35,192 bases of DNA from Deltaproteobacteria bacterium (GTDB lineage Bacteria > Desulfobacterota > Desulfuromonadia > Geobacterales > Pseudopelobacteraceae): NCBI GenBank assembly GCA_019162745.1, contig JAFLLC010000209.1, positions 1 to 35,192 on the forward strand, written 5' to 3'. Positions 24,872 to 33,775 of the stretch are shown here, one piece after another; the stretch's first letter is position 1, and each line of letters starts with the position of its first letter. Made by a program: the position numbers and the translations under genes. Below the pieces are notes generated by a model, which worked only from the letters and a program-made list of their open reading frames with translations, made no database searches and was not told where the DNA came from.

Positions 24872-26018
24872 ATATAACAACTATAAGATTATGTATGTAA
24901 GTCCGAACTTATCTGCTAATGCTAGTGGCGGAAAAGCTCTTTCAGAAGCAAATCTTGAAATACTTAAAGCATGTTGTAAGGCTGATGTTCTTGTATTGTC
25001 TGTTGGTAGAGTTAATACGAAGTACACAAATGTTGCATCAACAGAAAATACATATCAAACGGCTCTGGCCAATCTGTTACTGTTTTCTGGTAGTCTGCAT
25101 AAGCAGGCTTTTAATACTATCATCATTGAAATTGCTAAGGAACAACCAAGTATATTGTACATTGATACATCGCTGTTTGGCTATTTGGCGAAGGCAGTTA
25201 AAAGAAAGTTTCCTAAAATAAAAATCATAACTTTTTTTCATAATATAGAAGTAGATTTCAAGTTGAATTGTTACACTGGAGTAAAGCGTATGTTATATTC
25301 TCCAGCTATTCTGTCTGATTGGATGAATGAACGATGGGCAATTCGTTATTCAGATGTTGTTATTGCATTGCATAAAAAAGATTCTACCAGATTACAACGA
25401 CTATATGGAAGAAAAGCTGATTTTATTCATCCTATTTGTGTTGTAGACCAGATGAGTAAATCACTTAATAACTCGGCTAAAATAAAAAAACTACCAAATG
25501 AATATATTCTTTTCGTTGGATCTACATTCCCGCCAAATATAGAAGCGATTAAATATCTTCATGATAAGGTAATGCCTTATTTGAATTTACATTTAGTTGT
25601 TGTTGGGTCAAATTTAGAAAAATATAGTCATAAGTTTTCTAAAAAAAACATATCAATTGTTGGAAGTGTTGATGACTTAACCCCATTTTATGTGAATGCA
25701 AAGCTTGTAGTTGCCCCTATTTTCTCTGGAGCTGGTATGAAGGTAAAAATAGCTGAAGCATTGATGTATAATAAATGTGTAATTGGTAGTAAATTTTCAT
25801 TTATTGGTTATGAAAAAGCAGTTGATAATGGTGTTTGTATAGTTGCTGATTCTGAAAATGAATATGTAGATTTGATAAAAAAGCATATGTTATCTACTGA
25901 TGTTGATTTTTTGGCACGAGAAATATTTTCCAAAGAGTTTAGCGTTGCTGCCGGGATTACACGAATGAAATGTATTCTACGACTAACAAGCAATAATTTG
26001 TTAAATGTGAATTTGTGA
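24864..26018 (+). CDS. Glycosyltransferase family 4
   Basis: The 384-residue GT-B enzyme has the N-terminal loop NASGGKALSEAN, the middle stretch TFFHNIEVDFK and the donor domain with FVGSTFPPNIEAIKYL, then VVAPIFSGAGMKVKIAEALM, the E-x7-E-equivalent block. ATG 24864 overlaps the previous stop by 8 bp, repeating the overlap design of the preceding pair; the longer in-frame start at 24819 is deep inside the upstream gene. It is AT-rich. It is an O-unit transferase of unknown sugar. Confidence 0.83.
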   Translation: MSRYNNYKIMYVSPNLSANASGGKALSEANLEILKACCKADVLVLSVGRVNTKYTNVASTENTYQTALANLLLFSGSLHKQAFNTIIIEIAKEQPSILYIDTSLFGYLAKAVKRKFPKIKIITFFHNIEVDFKLNCYTGVKRMLYSPAILSDWMNERWAIRYSDVVIALHKKDSTRLQRLYGRKADFIHPICVVDQMSKSLNNSAKIKKLPNEYILFVGSTFPPNIEAIKYLHDKVMPYLNLHLVVVGSNLEKYSHKFSKKNISIVGSVDDLTPFYVNAKLVVAPIFSGAGMKVKIAEALMYNKCVIGSKFSFIGYEKAVDNGVCIVADSENEYVDLIKKHMLSTDVDFLAREIFSKEFSVAAGITRMKCILRLTSNNLLNVNL

Positions 26019-26019
26019 A

Positions 26020-27255
26020 ATGATAAATGATCAAAGAATTGTAGAAAAAATTTATGTCTCATTACATGTAACATGTCTAACCATTGTTGCAATTTTCATG
26101 ATTTTAAGCAAGCGATATGCTGGAGAATTATCTCAATTCCAATGTTATATTACTACTATTGATCTTTTCATATTGTTATGGTTTTCAATTGTTGGCTTTG
26201 TGATTTCATATTTTTTTTATGTGATTACAAAAAATAAGAAGATTTTTATATATATAGCTCCATTTCGAGTACGCCCATTTCGCCTTACAAATGTTTTTTT
26301 TTGTTTGTTGCTATTGCAGCTTGTTTTTCTTCTTGTAACGGACGTTGGTCGTGTTGGTAGTCAATCGACAAGTCCATATTCATCTATATTTTCTTTATTA
26401 AATATAGATGCATTTTTTGGTTTTTTTTATTTTCTAACAAGAAAATCTGACCAAGTAAAAAAAATATATTTCTGGTTAGTTGTTATTACTTATTTAGTTT
26501 TTAAGCTATTGCAAGGTTGGTCAGGGATTATTTTAGTTGTTTTCTTTTTTGAGCTATATTTTTACTTTAAATCTCGTAAGATTAGACCATGGCGTAGTGT
26601 AGCAATTGTTTTGTTTTTACCTCTTATTCTAATTTTGGCTGGCGGTAAAGTGTATCAGTATGTTCTTCCGTTTAAGTTTGAAATGCGAGGTCTTAGTTTG
26701 ACGGAAATTAACTACACTGAAAGTGTAGTTAATTTAACAAACAGGTTTACTTTTTTTCCTGTGGCAGTTGGCGCATATGAAAAAAATAGAGAAATAATAT
26801 TTAATACTCTTCATGATGATACTTCATTTAGGGAAATAAAAGGTTTATTTAGACCGTTTGTGTCAAAATCCATGATGATAAATAAGGAGTTTAGATCAAT
26901 CAACAACCTGGTAATGCAGGCATTTTATCCAGATATTACAGCAACAACAAGTTCTGATGTTGGGCTGATTATGTATGCGATTACACTCTTCTCCTCCAAT
27001 TTGGCTGAAGGTTTGTTGTGGATATTGATGACCATGATTTTGTTGGTAATCAATAAAGCTCTTATTGACTCGTTTGAACAGTACCCTGGTCAATTGAACT
27101 TTCTTTATTTTTTATTGGTTATGAAACTCTACTACACAGCATCTCCTGAAATGGTATTCAGCTATGGCTCGATCGGAGTGTTTTATTTACTTCCAACATT
27201 GTTTATTACTGCTGCTTTTAAGGTAAAAAAGAAAAAGACATCTGGTTACATATAA
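26020..27255 (+). CDS. Wzy-type O-antigen polymerase (candidate)
   Basis: The 411-residue protein is very hydrophobic, with about ten predicted helices, and has no similarity I can name beyond the general polymerase look. Its position between O-unit glycosyltransferases and the lack of another candidate make Wzy the best call. A larger extracytoplasmic loop lies around residues 220-310 before the last helices. Such genes are typically AT-rich and poorly conserved, as here. A perfect 14-bp hairpin lies in the coding sequence at 26705-26735. ATG 26020 is one base after the previous stop. Confidence 0.7.
   Translation: MINDQRIVEKIYVSLHVTCLTIVAIFMILSKRYAGELSQFQCYITTIDLFILLWFSIVGFVISYFFYVITKNKKIFIYIAPFRVRPFRLTNVFFCLLLLQLVFLLVTDVGRVGSQSTSPYSSIFSLLNIDAFFGFFYFLTRKSDQVKKIYFWLVVITYLVFKLLQGWSGIILVVFFFELYFYFKSRKIRPWRSVAIVLFLPLILILAGGKVYQYVLPFKFEMRGLSLTEINYTESVVNLTNRFTFFPVAVGAYEKNREIIFNTLHDDTSFREIKGLFRPFVSKSMMINKEFRSINNLVMQAFYPDITATTSSDVGLIMYAITLFSSNLAEGLLWILMTMILLVINKALIDSFEQYPGQLNFLYFLLVMKLYYTASPEMVFSYGSIGVFYLLPTLFITAAFKVKKKKTSGYI
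26705..26735 (+). repeat. Perfect 14-bp stem with GAA loop inside wzy
   Basis: Bases 26705-26718 pair perfectly with 26722-26735 around a 3-nt GAA loop. It falls in the coding sequence at residues EINYTESVVNL. There is no T-tract after it, so it is not an intrinsic terminator. Confidence 0.9.
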
Positions 27256-27338
27256 AGCTCAGCCACGGGCAATTGTTTTTGTAAAAAATGTTTATAACAT
27301 TACGGGACTCGACACATATCAATATAAAACTTAAAGTC

Positions 27339-28511
27339 ATGACTTTTGTTGGTTTTTATTTGCCTGGTTACAAAGCTGGTGGCCCCCTGCGCACTATCGC
27401 CAATATGGTGGATCACTTAGGTGATGATTTCGAGTTTTGGATTGTTACACGTGATCGTGATTTGGGTGATACCAAAGCCTACCCTGATCTATCATTAGAT
27501 CAATGGGTGTCTTTTGGAAATGCTCATGTTTTTTATGTCTCTCCTGAAAACCAAACCGTTGATGGATTAGCGAACGTGATAAAAAACACGCCACACGATG
27601 TGTTGTATCTCAATAGCTTCTTTGATTCTGTTTTCACCTTGAAACCGCTGTTTGCCAGGTTTCTGGGTAAGTTTCCCCGACGCCCCGTAGTCTTGGCTCC
27701 TCGTGGCGAGTTTTCGGCAGGGGCGTTGAAAATAAAGGGGATGAAGAAAACCGTTTATATCTTTGGAGCGCGATTGCTGGGCTTGTATAAAAATATCATG
27801 TGGCAGGCCTCCAGTGAACATGAGGCCCAGGATATTAAACGGTCTTTTTCTGTTGTTGAAAAAGATATTTCTGTTGCCTGGGATCTTCCGGCTAAACCTG
27901 ATCTGCAGTTGCCAGAGAAAAAAAATCTTCCACCTGCATCAGACAGTCAAGCCATGCTCCGTCTCATATTTTTATCGCGTATTTCTCCGAAGAAAAATCT
28001 GGATTATGCCCTGCGAATATTAAGTCAGACAATGATCGATGTCGAGTTTGATATTTATGGGCCGTTGGAAGATGCGACCTATTGGCAAAGGTGTCAGACC
28101 TTGATAAGAGAATTGCCTCCCAACGTGAAGGTCGCCTATCGCGGATCAGTGAAACCTGAGAAAGTAGCTGAAACATTTTCCTGCTATGATCTTTTTTTGT
28201 TTCCAACGCATGGTGAAAATTATGGCCATGTTATTGCCGAGTCTTTGAGTGTCGGCACCCCCGTTTTGTTAAGCGATCAAACTCCGTGGCGCGATTTAAG
28301 TGATGATGGGTTGGGCTGGGATTTGGCGCTTGTAAATATGGCCGGTTTTGTCGAAATTATTAATTTAGTTTCGCTTAAAAACAAAAAACTCACTCAAAAA
28401 CAAAAAACGGAAATACGTCGCCATCTCCAAAACAAGGTCTTGGGGCGCTTAACTGACCCTGCTGTGCTTGAAGCGAATCGACAGTTGTTTTATGGGTGCC
28501 TGCCCAAATGA
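27339..28511 (+). CDS. Glycosyltransferase family 4
   Basis: The 390-residue GT-B transferase starts TFVGFYLPGYKAGGPLRTI, the typical acceptor-domain opening of this GT4 group. It has VLAPRGEFSAGALKIKG in the middle and the donor-domain blocks LSRISPKKNLDYALRIL and FPTHGENYGHVIAESLSVGTPVL. The in-frame ATG at 27288 adds 17 residues, but neither start has a good Shine-Dalgarno; 27339 matches where homologues begin. It lies 83 bp after wzy and ends with an ATGA overlap into the WbuB-like gene. It is a repeat-unit transferase of unknown sugar. Confidence 0.83.
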   Translation: MTFVGFYLPGYKAGGPLRTIANMVDHLGDDFEFWIVTRDRDLGDTKAYPDLSLDQWVSFGNAHVFYVSPENQTVDGLANVIKNTPHDVLYLNSFFDSVFTLKPLFARFLGKFPRRPVVLAPRGEFSAGALKIKGMKKTVYIFGARLLGLYKNIMWQASSEHEAQDIKRSFSVVEKDISVAWDLPAKPDLQLPEKKNLPPASDSQAMLRLIFLSRISPKKNLDYALRILSQTMIDVEFDIYGPLEDATYWQRCQTLIRELPPNVKVAYRGSVKPEKVAETFSCYDLFLFPTHGENYGHVIAESLSVGTPVLLSDQTPWRDLSDDGLGWDLALVNMAGFVEIINLVSLKNKKLTQKQKTEIRRHLQNKVLGRLTDPAVLEANRQLFYGCLPK

Positions 28512-29752
28512 AAATCCTTGTTGTGTCACATTATTTCTGGCCGGAAACCTTCATCATCAATGATCTGGTGACAAGCTTATCCGGCCAGGGCCACGAGGTT
28601 GTGGTGGCAACAGGCAAGCCCAACTACCCAGAGGGCCGCTTATTTGCTGGGTATAAGGCCGCCGGGGTAGAACGGGAAACCTTCAACGCTGGCATCGAGG
28701 TGGTCCGCGCGCCCATGAGGCCACGAGGAACTGGTGGTGCCGTCAATCTGACGTTGAATTATCTCTCCTTTGTGTCGTCGGGTTTGTGGCATTTTCCCAG
28801 ACTTTTAAGAGGGCGTGCGTTTGATGTTATTTTTATGTTTGCGCCCTCACCGATTACCTCAGCCATTCCGGCAATATTCCTCAAGTGGCGAAAGAAGGCG
28901 CATCTGGCGATCTGGGTGCAGGATCTGTGGCCAGAAAGCCTTGCCGCCACTGGCTTCATCCGTAAACCCTGGCTGCTGAAGATGGTGGGCTGGTTGGTGC
29001 GCGGCATTTATGCCTGTGCGGATACCCTCCTCATCCAATCCAAGGCGTTTCACGCGCCCGTGGCCCGTTACGCCCGGGCCGACAAGATCATCTACTACCC
29101 CAACTCTGTTGATGAGGCAGGTCTGTCTGATGACGGGGGCGATGCCATTCCGGATGAGCTTGCCTCCCTGCTGGAAACCCATTTCTGTATGGTCTTTGCC
29201 GGGAATATCGGCAAGGCTCAGGCCGTTGAAACCCTGGTCGGCGCTGCCTTGCTCCTTAAAGATCTGCCCGATTGCAAGCTGGTACTGGTGGGCAGCGGCA
29301 GTATGCTTGCCTGGGTACGTGAGCGCCAGCTGGAGGATGGGCTGGACAACCTGGTTTTGGCGGGGCGTTTTCCCATGGATGTGATGCCGCAGATCTATCG
29401 GCGGGCAGCCGGGTTGGTTGTAACATTGAAAGATGAAGAGATATTTTCATACACCATTCCCAGCAAGGTGCAGGCCTACCTGGCAGCGGGCAAGCCTATT
29501 ATTGCCGCATTAAATGGCGAAGGGGCGAGTGTGGTCATCGAGGCCTCTGCCGGCTTGACTTGCCCGGCGGAAGACGCTCAGGCTTTGGCCCGGGCTGTGC
29601 GCACTCTTTATGCCATGCCGCCAAGCGAACGCCAGCACATGGGGGCGGCGGGTCGGGCCTATTTTCTTGAGCATTTTGAGATGCACCGGCAGGCCCGGCG
29701 TTTGGTGGAGATTTTTGAACAACGAATCACGCCTATTGGAGGTACGATCTGA
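28508..29752 (+). CDS. Glycosyltransferase family 4, WbuB-like (L-FucNAc/L-QuiNAc transferase)
   Basis: The 414-residue GT-B enzyme carries VVSHYFWPETFIINDLV, TGKPNYPEGRLFAGY and WVQDLWPESLAATGF, the conserved blocks of WbuB-type transferases that use UDP-L-FucNAc or UDP-L-QuiNAc. The donor domain includes FAGNIGKAQAVETL and IPSKVQAYLAAGKPII. Its ATG overlaps the previous stop (ATGA) and its stop overlaps the next ATG (TGATG). The three following genes make just this kind of donor. Here the sequence returns to a GC-richer composition. Confidence 0.87.
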   Translation: MKILVVSHYFWPETFIINDLVTSLSGQGHEVVVATGKPNYPEGRLFAGYKAAGVERETFNAGIEVVRAPMRPRGTGGAVNLTLNYLSFVSSGLWHFPRLLRGRAFDVIFMFAPSPITSAIPAIFLKWRKKAHLAIWVQDLWPESLAATGFIRKPWLLKMVGWLVRGIYACADTLLIQSKAFHAPVARYARADKIIYYPNSVDEAGLSDDGGDAIPDELASLLETHFCMVFAGNIGKAQAVETLVGAALLLKDLPDCKLVLVGSGSMLAWVRERQLEDGLDNLVLAGRFPMDVMPQIYRRAAGLVVTLKDEEIFSYTIPSKVQAYLAAGKPIIAALNGEGASVVIEASAGLTCPAEDAQALARAVRTLYAMPPSERQHMGAAGRAYFLEHFEMHRQARRLVEIFEQRITPIGGTI

Positions 29753-30612
29753 TGCGAGTGCTGGTGCTGGGTGTAACCGGGATGCTGGGCAATGCTGTAT
29801 TGCAGGTGTTTGCCGAGGATAAGCAGCATGATGCCTGGGGGACAATGCGTAGTGAAGGGGGGCGTCGATATTTCGCCACGGAGTTCCAGCCGCGCCTGCT
29901 GGCCGGTGTCGATCTCCTTGACCACGATGCGCTCACCGGGGTACTGCTGCGCGTCAGGCCGGAGGTGGTCATTAATTGCGTGGGGCTGATCAAACAGCTG
30001 GCTGATGCCAACGATCCGCTTTCCGCCCTGCCGATTAACGCCATGCTGCCGCATCGCTTGGCGAAGTTGTGTGCCCTGGCCGGGGCACGGTTGATTCATG
30101 TGAGCACGGACTGCGTCTTTTCCGGACGTAAGGGGTTGTATGCCGAGGCGGACCCCTCCGATGCCGAAGATCTCTACGGGAAGTCAAAGTTCATTGGCGA
30201 GCTGCATGAGGAGCCGCACGCGATTACCCTGCGGACGTCGATCATAGGACATGAGCTCAACAGCAACCATGCCCTGGTCGACTGGTTCCTTTCGCAAGAC
30301 GGGCCGGTTAAAGGGTATGCCAGGGCCGTTTTTTCCGGGCTGCCCACCGTCGAGCTGGCTCGGGTGATGCGGGACTATGTTGTCCCTGCTGCCAAACTCC
30401 ATGGGCTTTACCATGTGGGGGTGGCGCCTATCGACAAGCTGTCGCTGCTCAGGTTGGTGGCGGAGATATATGGGAAAAAGATCGAGATCATTCCGGACGA
30501 GCATGTCTGCATTGACCGTTCCCTGGATTCTTCACGTTTTCGCCAGGCAACAGGCTATGTGCCGCCCTCCTGGCCTGAATTGATCAAAAGAATGTATCTT
30601 TACAATAATTAG
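29752..30612 (+). CDS. RmlD-like SDR reductase of the L-amino-sugar pathway (WbvR/QnlB or FnlB role)
   Basis: The 286-residue RmlD-substrate-binding-type SDR has VLGVTGMLGNAV as its NADPH loop, the catalytic Tyr-x3-Lys in DLYGKSKFIGEL, HVSTDCVFSGRKG and LRTSIIGHEL. In UDP-L-FucNAc or UDP-L-QuiNAc synthesis this enzyme reduces the C-4 ketone of the FnlA-type product. It lacks the C-terminal cupin domain of the bifunctional CapF/WbjC enzymes (about 370 residues). That favours the WbvR/QnlB-like route to UDP-L-QuiNAc or L-rhamnosamine intermediates. GGAGG lies nine bases upstream of the ATG. Confidence 0.8.
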   Translation: MRVLVLGVTGMLGNAVLQVFAEDKQHDAWGTMRSEGGRRYFATEFQPRLLAGVDLLDHDALTGVLLRVRPEVVINCVGLIKQLADANDPLSALPINAMLPHRLAKLCALAGARLIHVSTDCVFSGRKGLYAEADPSDAEDLYGKSKFIGELHEEPHAITLRTSIIGHELNSNHALVDWFLSQDGPVKGYARAVFSGLPTVELARVMRDYVVPAAKLHGLYHVGVAPIDKLSLLRLVAEIYGKKIEIIPDEHVCIDRSLDSSRFRQATGYVPPSWPELIKRMYLYNN

Positions 30613-30624
30613 GAGCATAAGTTC

Positions 30625-31635
30625 ATGTTTAAAAATAAAGTGCTGATGATTACCGGTGGCACCGGTTCCTTTGGTAACACGGTTCTCAAGCGGTTTTTGT
30701 CGACGGATGTCCGTGAAATCCGCATCTTCAGCCGCGACGAGAAAAAACAGGAAGAGATGCGCATCGCCCTGAACAATGACAAACTGAAGTTCTATATAGG
30801 TGATGTCCGCGATTATGACAGCATCTATCAGGCGATGAAGGGTGTAGATTATGTTTTTCATGCCGCTGCCCTGAAACAGGTGCCCTCTTGTGAGTTTTAT
30901 CCGATGGAGGCTGTGCGCACCAATATAATCGGCACGGAAAATATGATGTCGGCGGCCATCGCCCAAGGTGTAAAGCGTGTGGTGGTCCTGAGCACGGACA
31001 AGGCCGTCTATCCCATAAACGCCATGGGTATATCAAAGGCGATGATGGAAAAGCTGATGGTTGCCAAATCCCGGATGCAGGTTGAAGGTGAAACCGTGAT
31101 CTGCGCGACTCGATATGGCAATGTCATGGCCTCCCGTGGTTCTGTAATCCCGCTTTTTGTCTCTCAGCTTAAAGAGGGCAAGGCTTTGACTGTAACGGAT
31201 CCCAATATGACGCGTTTTCTGATGTCGCTGGAAGATTCCGTGGATTTGGTTTTATATGCCTTCGAGCATGGCCGGCAGGGCGATATCTTCGTACAGAAGG
31301 CCCCGGCTTCCACTGTGGCTGATCTGGCCCAGGGGCTCAAGGAGCTTTTTGCCAAAGATAATGAGGTCCGGGTCATCGGCACCCGGCATGGCGAGAAATT
31401 GTATGAATCGCTCATTTCCCGGGAGGAAATGGCACATGCCCAAGACCTGGGCGACTATTACCGTATCCCGGCCGATAACCGCGACCTCAATTATGCGAAA
31501 TACTTCAGCGAGGGTGAAGAAGAGATAGCCCATTTCGATGACTACACCTCGCACAACACCGAGCGGTTGACCGTGGAGCAGATTAAAGCACTGTTGCTGA
31601 AACTGGATTTCATCAAGGAAGAATTGCATGCTTAA
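30625..31635 (+). CDS. UDP-GlcNAc 4,6-dehydratase/5-epimerase (FnlA/CapE/WbvB type)
   Basis: The 336-residue inverting dehydratase starts the route from UDP-GlcNAc to UDP-L-FucNAc or UDP-L-QuiNAc. The Rossmann motif is TGGTGSFG (10-17), and the active site has Lys126 in STDKAVYP and Met134 in NAMGISK where most SDRs have Tyr. This Met substitution is the hallmark of CapE-type enzymes. Other family blocks are HAAALKQVPSCEFYPMEA and RYGNVMASRGSVIPLF. AGGAG precedes the ATG. The 3' end overlaps the 2-epimerase gene by 8 bp. Confidence 0.93.
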   Translation: MFKNKVLMITGGTGSFGNTVLKRFLSTDVREIRIFSRDEKKQEEMRIALNNDKLKFYIGDVRDYDSIYQAMKGVDYVFHAAALKQVPSCEFYPMEAVRTNIIGTENMMSAAIAQGVKRVVVLSTDKAVYPINAMGISKAMMEKLMVAKSRMQVEGETVICATRYGNVMASRGSVIPLFVSQLKEGKALTVTDPNMTRFLMSLEDSVDLVLYAFEHGRQGDIFVQKAPASTVADLAQGLKELFAKDNEVRVIGTRHGEKLYESLISREEMAHAQDLGDYYRIPADNRDLNYAKYFSEGEEEIAHFDDYTSHNTERLTVEQIKALLLKLDFIKEELHA

Positions 31636-32758
31636 AGTCATGACCATCGTCGGGACGCGCCCCGAGTTGATCAAAATGTCGATGGTGATTGCTGAGTTTG
31701 ATCAACACACCCAACATATACTGGTGCATACCGGCCAGAACTACGATTACGAGTTGAACCAGGTTTTTTTTGAAGACCTGGGCATCCGTAAGCCAGATCA
31801 TTTTCTCGAGGCCGTGGGCGAGACTGCGGCCCAGACCATCGCCCGGGTGATTGAGAAAGCCGATGCGGTCATGGATCAGGAAAAGCCGGAGGCCTTGATG
31901 CTCTATGGCGACACCAATTCCTGTCTGGCGGTTATTGCGGCCAAGCGGCGCAAGATCCCGGTGTTTCACATGGAGGCGGGGAATCGCTGCTTCGATCAGC
32001 GGGTGCCCGAGGAGCTGAATCGCAAGGTGCTCGATCATCTGAGCGACATCAATCTGGTGTTGACCGAGCATTCCCGCCGCTACTTGATTGCCGATGGCAT
32101 CCGCCCCGAGACCATCATCAAGACCGGTTCGCACATGCGGGAGGTGCTGGACCATTACATGCCGAAGATCCAGCAGTCGGACGTGCTGCAGCGCCTGGGT
32201 CTGGCGGCCAACAAGTTCTTTATCGTCAGCGCCCACCGTGAGGAGAACGTCGATACCCCGCAGAATCTTCTGGATATGGTCGAGACCTTGAACGCGCTGG
32301 CCGAGCAATATGATGTTCCGGTGATTATTTCCACCCATCCGCGTACCAGAAATCGCCTGGATGCTATGGATTTGGGCAGGCTCAACCCCCATATCCGCTT
32401 TCTTAAACCATTCGGCTTTTGTGATTACGTCAAACTGCAGATGGAGGCGTTGTGTGTTCTGTCTGATAGCGGCACTATTACCGAGGAAGGCTCCTTGCTC
32501 AACCTGCCTGCCATTACTCTCCGCAACGCCCACGAACGGCCGGAGGGTATGGACGTGGGAACGCTTATCATGAGCGGCTTGAAAAAAGGACGGGTGCTGG
32601 ATGCTGTGCGCGTCATCATCGCTCAACATGACAGGACCAGGCGTGTGATGCAACCGGTGCCGGATTACGAAGCAGGAGCGGTATCCAAACAAGTGCTGCG
32701 AATCGTGCTGAGTTATGTTGATTATGTGAATCGTACTGTCTGGTCCCGTGTTGAATGA
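31628..32758 (+). CDS. UDP-GlcNAc 2-epimerase-family enzyme (FnlC/WbjD/CapG or WbvD type)
   Basis: The 376-residue GT-B-like epimerase carries TIVGTRPELIKMS at the start, HTGQNYDYELNQVFF, the strongly conserved HMEAGNRCFDQRVPEELNRK, VSAHREENVD and LSDSGTITEEGSLLN. Genes of this subgroup make the last C-2 inversion in UDP-L-FucNAc or UDP-L-QuiNAc synthesis, and the placement after the FnlA- and RmlD-like genes supports that. AAGGAAG lies upstream of ATG 31628. Confidence 0.93.
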   Translation: MLKVMTIVGTRPELIKMSMVIAEFDQHTQHILVHTGQNYDYELNQVFFEDLGIRKPDHFLEAVGETAAQTIARVIEKADAVMDQEKPEALMLYGDTNSCLAVIAAKRRKIPVFHMEAGNRCFDQRVPEELNRKVLDHLSDINLVLTEHSRRYLIADGIRPETIIKTGSHMREVLDHYMPKIQQSDVLQRLGLAANKFFIVSAHREENVDTPQNLLDMVETLNALAEQYDVPVIISTHPRTRNRLDAMDLGRLNPHIRFLKPFGFCDYVKLQMEALCVLSDSGTITEEGSLLNLPAITLRNAHERPEGMDVGTLIMSGLKKGRVLDAVRVIIAQHDRTRRVMQPVPDYEAGAVSKQVLRIVLSYVDYVNRTVWSRVE

Positions 32759-32815
32759 TGGCGTTGAGATGTTGGAAAGCGGGGTATTGATGCATCCTTG
32801 TCGCCGGGTGATATT

Positions 32816-33775
32816 TTGAGACGCGCTCTTGTTACGGGGGCCTGTGGCTTTGTGGGTCACCCACTCTGCGCTGAAATGCTTGTTCGGGGCTGGCAGGTCG
32901 TGGCGGTCGTTCGTTCACCTTGTTCATTACCTATAGGTGTGGAGATGGCAACCGTGGGGGGCATAGACGGTTTGTCGAATTGGACCGATGCTTTATGTGG
33001 GGCGAAGGTGGTTGTACATCTGGCTGCCCGTGTCCACATTATGCGTGATGAGGCTGCCGATCCGCTGACGGAATTCCGCAGGGTTAATGTGGAAGGCACG
33101 TTGAACCTTGCTCGCCAGGCTGCGGATGCGGGTGTACGGAGGTTTATCTATCTCAGCTCCATCAAGGTCAATGGCGAACAAACGCTCTGTGAACAATCTT
33201 TCACCGTGCAGGATGTGCCCGCACCGCTTGATCCCTATAGTATCTCCAAGCATGAAGCCGAAGAAAGTCTGCGTAAGCTCGCCCAGCAGACAGGAATGGA
33301 GGTCGTGATTATCCGCCCGCCTCTGGTCTACGGGCCGGGCGTGAAGGCCAATTTCTTGGCTATGATGCGCTGGCTGCATAAGGGGGTGCCGCTTCCTCTG
33401 GGGGCAATTCACAACCGCCGCAGCTTGGTGGCGCTGGACAATCTGGTGGATCTGATCATCACCTGTCTCGACCATCCGGCCGCCGCCAATCAGACATTTC
33501 TGATCAGCGATGGGGAGGATCTTTCCACCACGGAGCTGTTACGCCGCATGGGGTTGGCACTGGGCAGGCCGGCGCGCTTGATACCGGTCCCGGTTTCTTT
33601 GCTGACATCCGGGGCGGCCTTGCTGGGCAGGCGCGACATGGCGCAGCGGCTGTGCGGCTCCTTGCAGGTAGATATATCCAAGGCGCGGGCGCTGCTGGGC
33701 TGGAAGCCGCCCATCAGTGTGGATGAGGGGTTGCGCCGAACAGCCCAGGGGTTTTTGCATGAAACGACTCTTTGA
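32816..33775 (+). CDS. NAD-dependent epimerase/reductase, WbpV-like
   Basis: The extended SDR of about 319 residues has RRALVTGACGFVGHPLC, HLAARVHIMRD, the catalytic Tyr-x3-Lys in DPYSISKHEAEESL, RPPLVYGPGVKANFL and DISKARALLGWKPP. It resembles WbpV-type enzymes, which reduce UDP-4-keto-6-deoxy-GlcNAc to UDP-D-QuiNAc, and these genes commonly precede the initiating transferase and a WbpM-like dehydratase as here. The start is uncertain: TTG 32816 has GGGTGA five bases upstream, while an in-frame TTG at 32798 adds six residues without a good site. Confidence 0.78.
   Translation: MRRALVTGACGFVGHPLCAEMLVRGWQVVAVVRSPCSLPIGVEMATVGGIDGLSNWTDALCGAKVVVHLAARVHIMRDEAADPLTEFRRVNVEGTLNLARQAADAGVRRFIYLSSIKVNGEQTLCEQSFTVQDVPAPLDPYSISKHEAEESLRKLAQQTGMEVVIIRPPLVYGPGVKANFLAMMRWLHKGVPLPLGAIHNRRSLVALDNLVDLIITCLDHPAAANQTFLISDGEDLSTTELLRRMGLALGRPARLIPVPVSLLTSGAALLGRRDMAQRLCGSLQVDISKARALLGWKPPISVDEGLRRTAQGFLHETTL

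Noticed and set aside
31613-32860. 415-codon minus-strand frame opposite the 2-epimerase gene
   Set aside because: It is antisense to a clearly recognisable gene. The His/Gln-rich translation has no family features.
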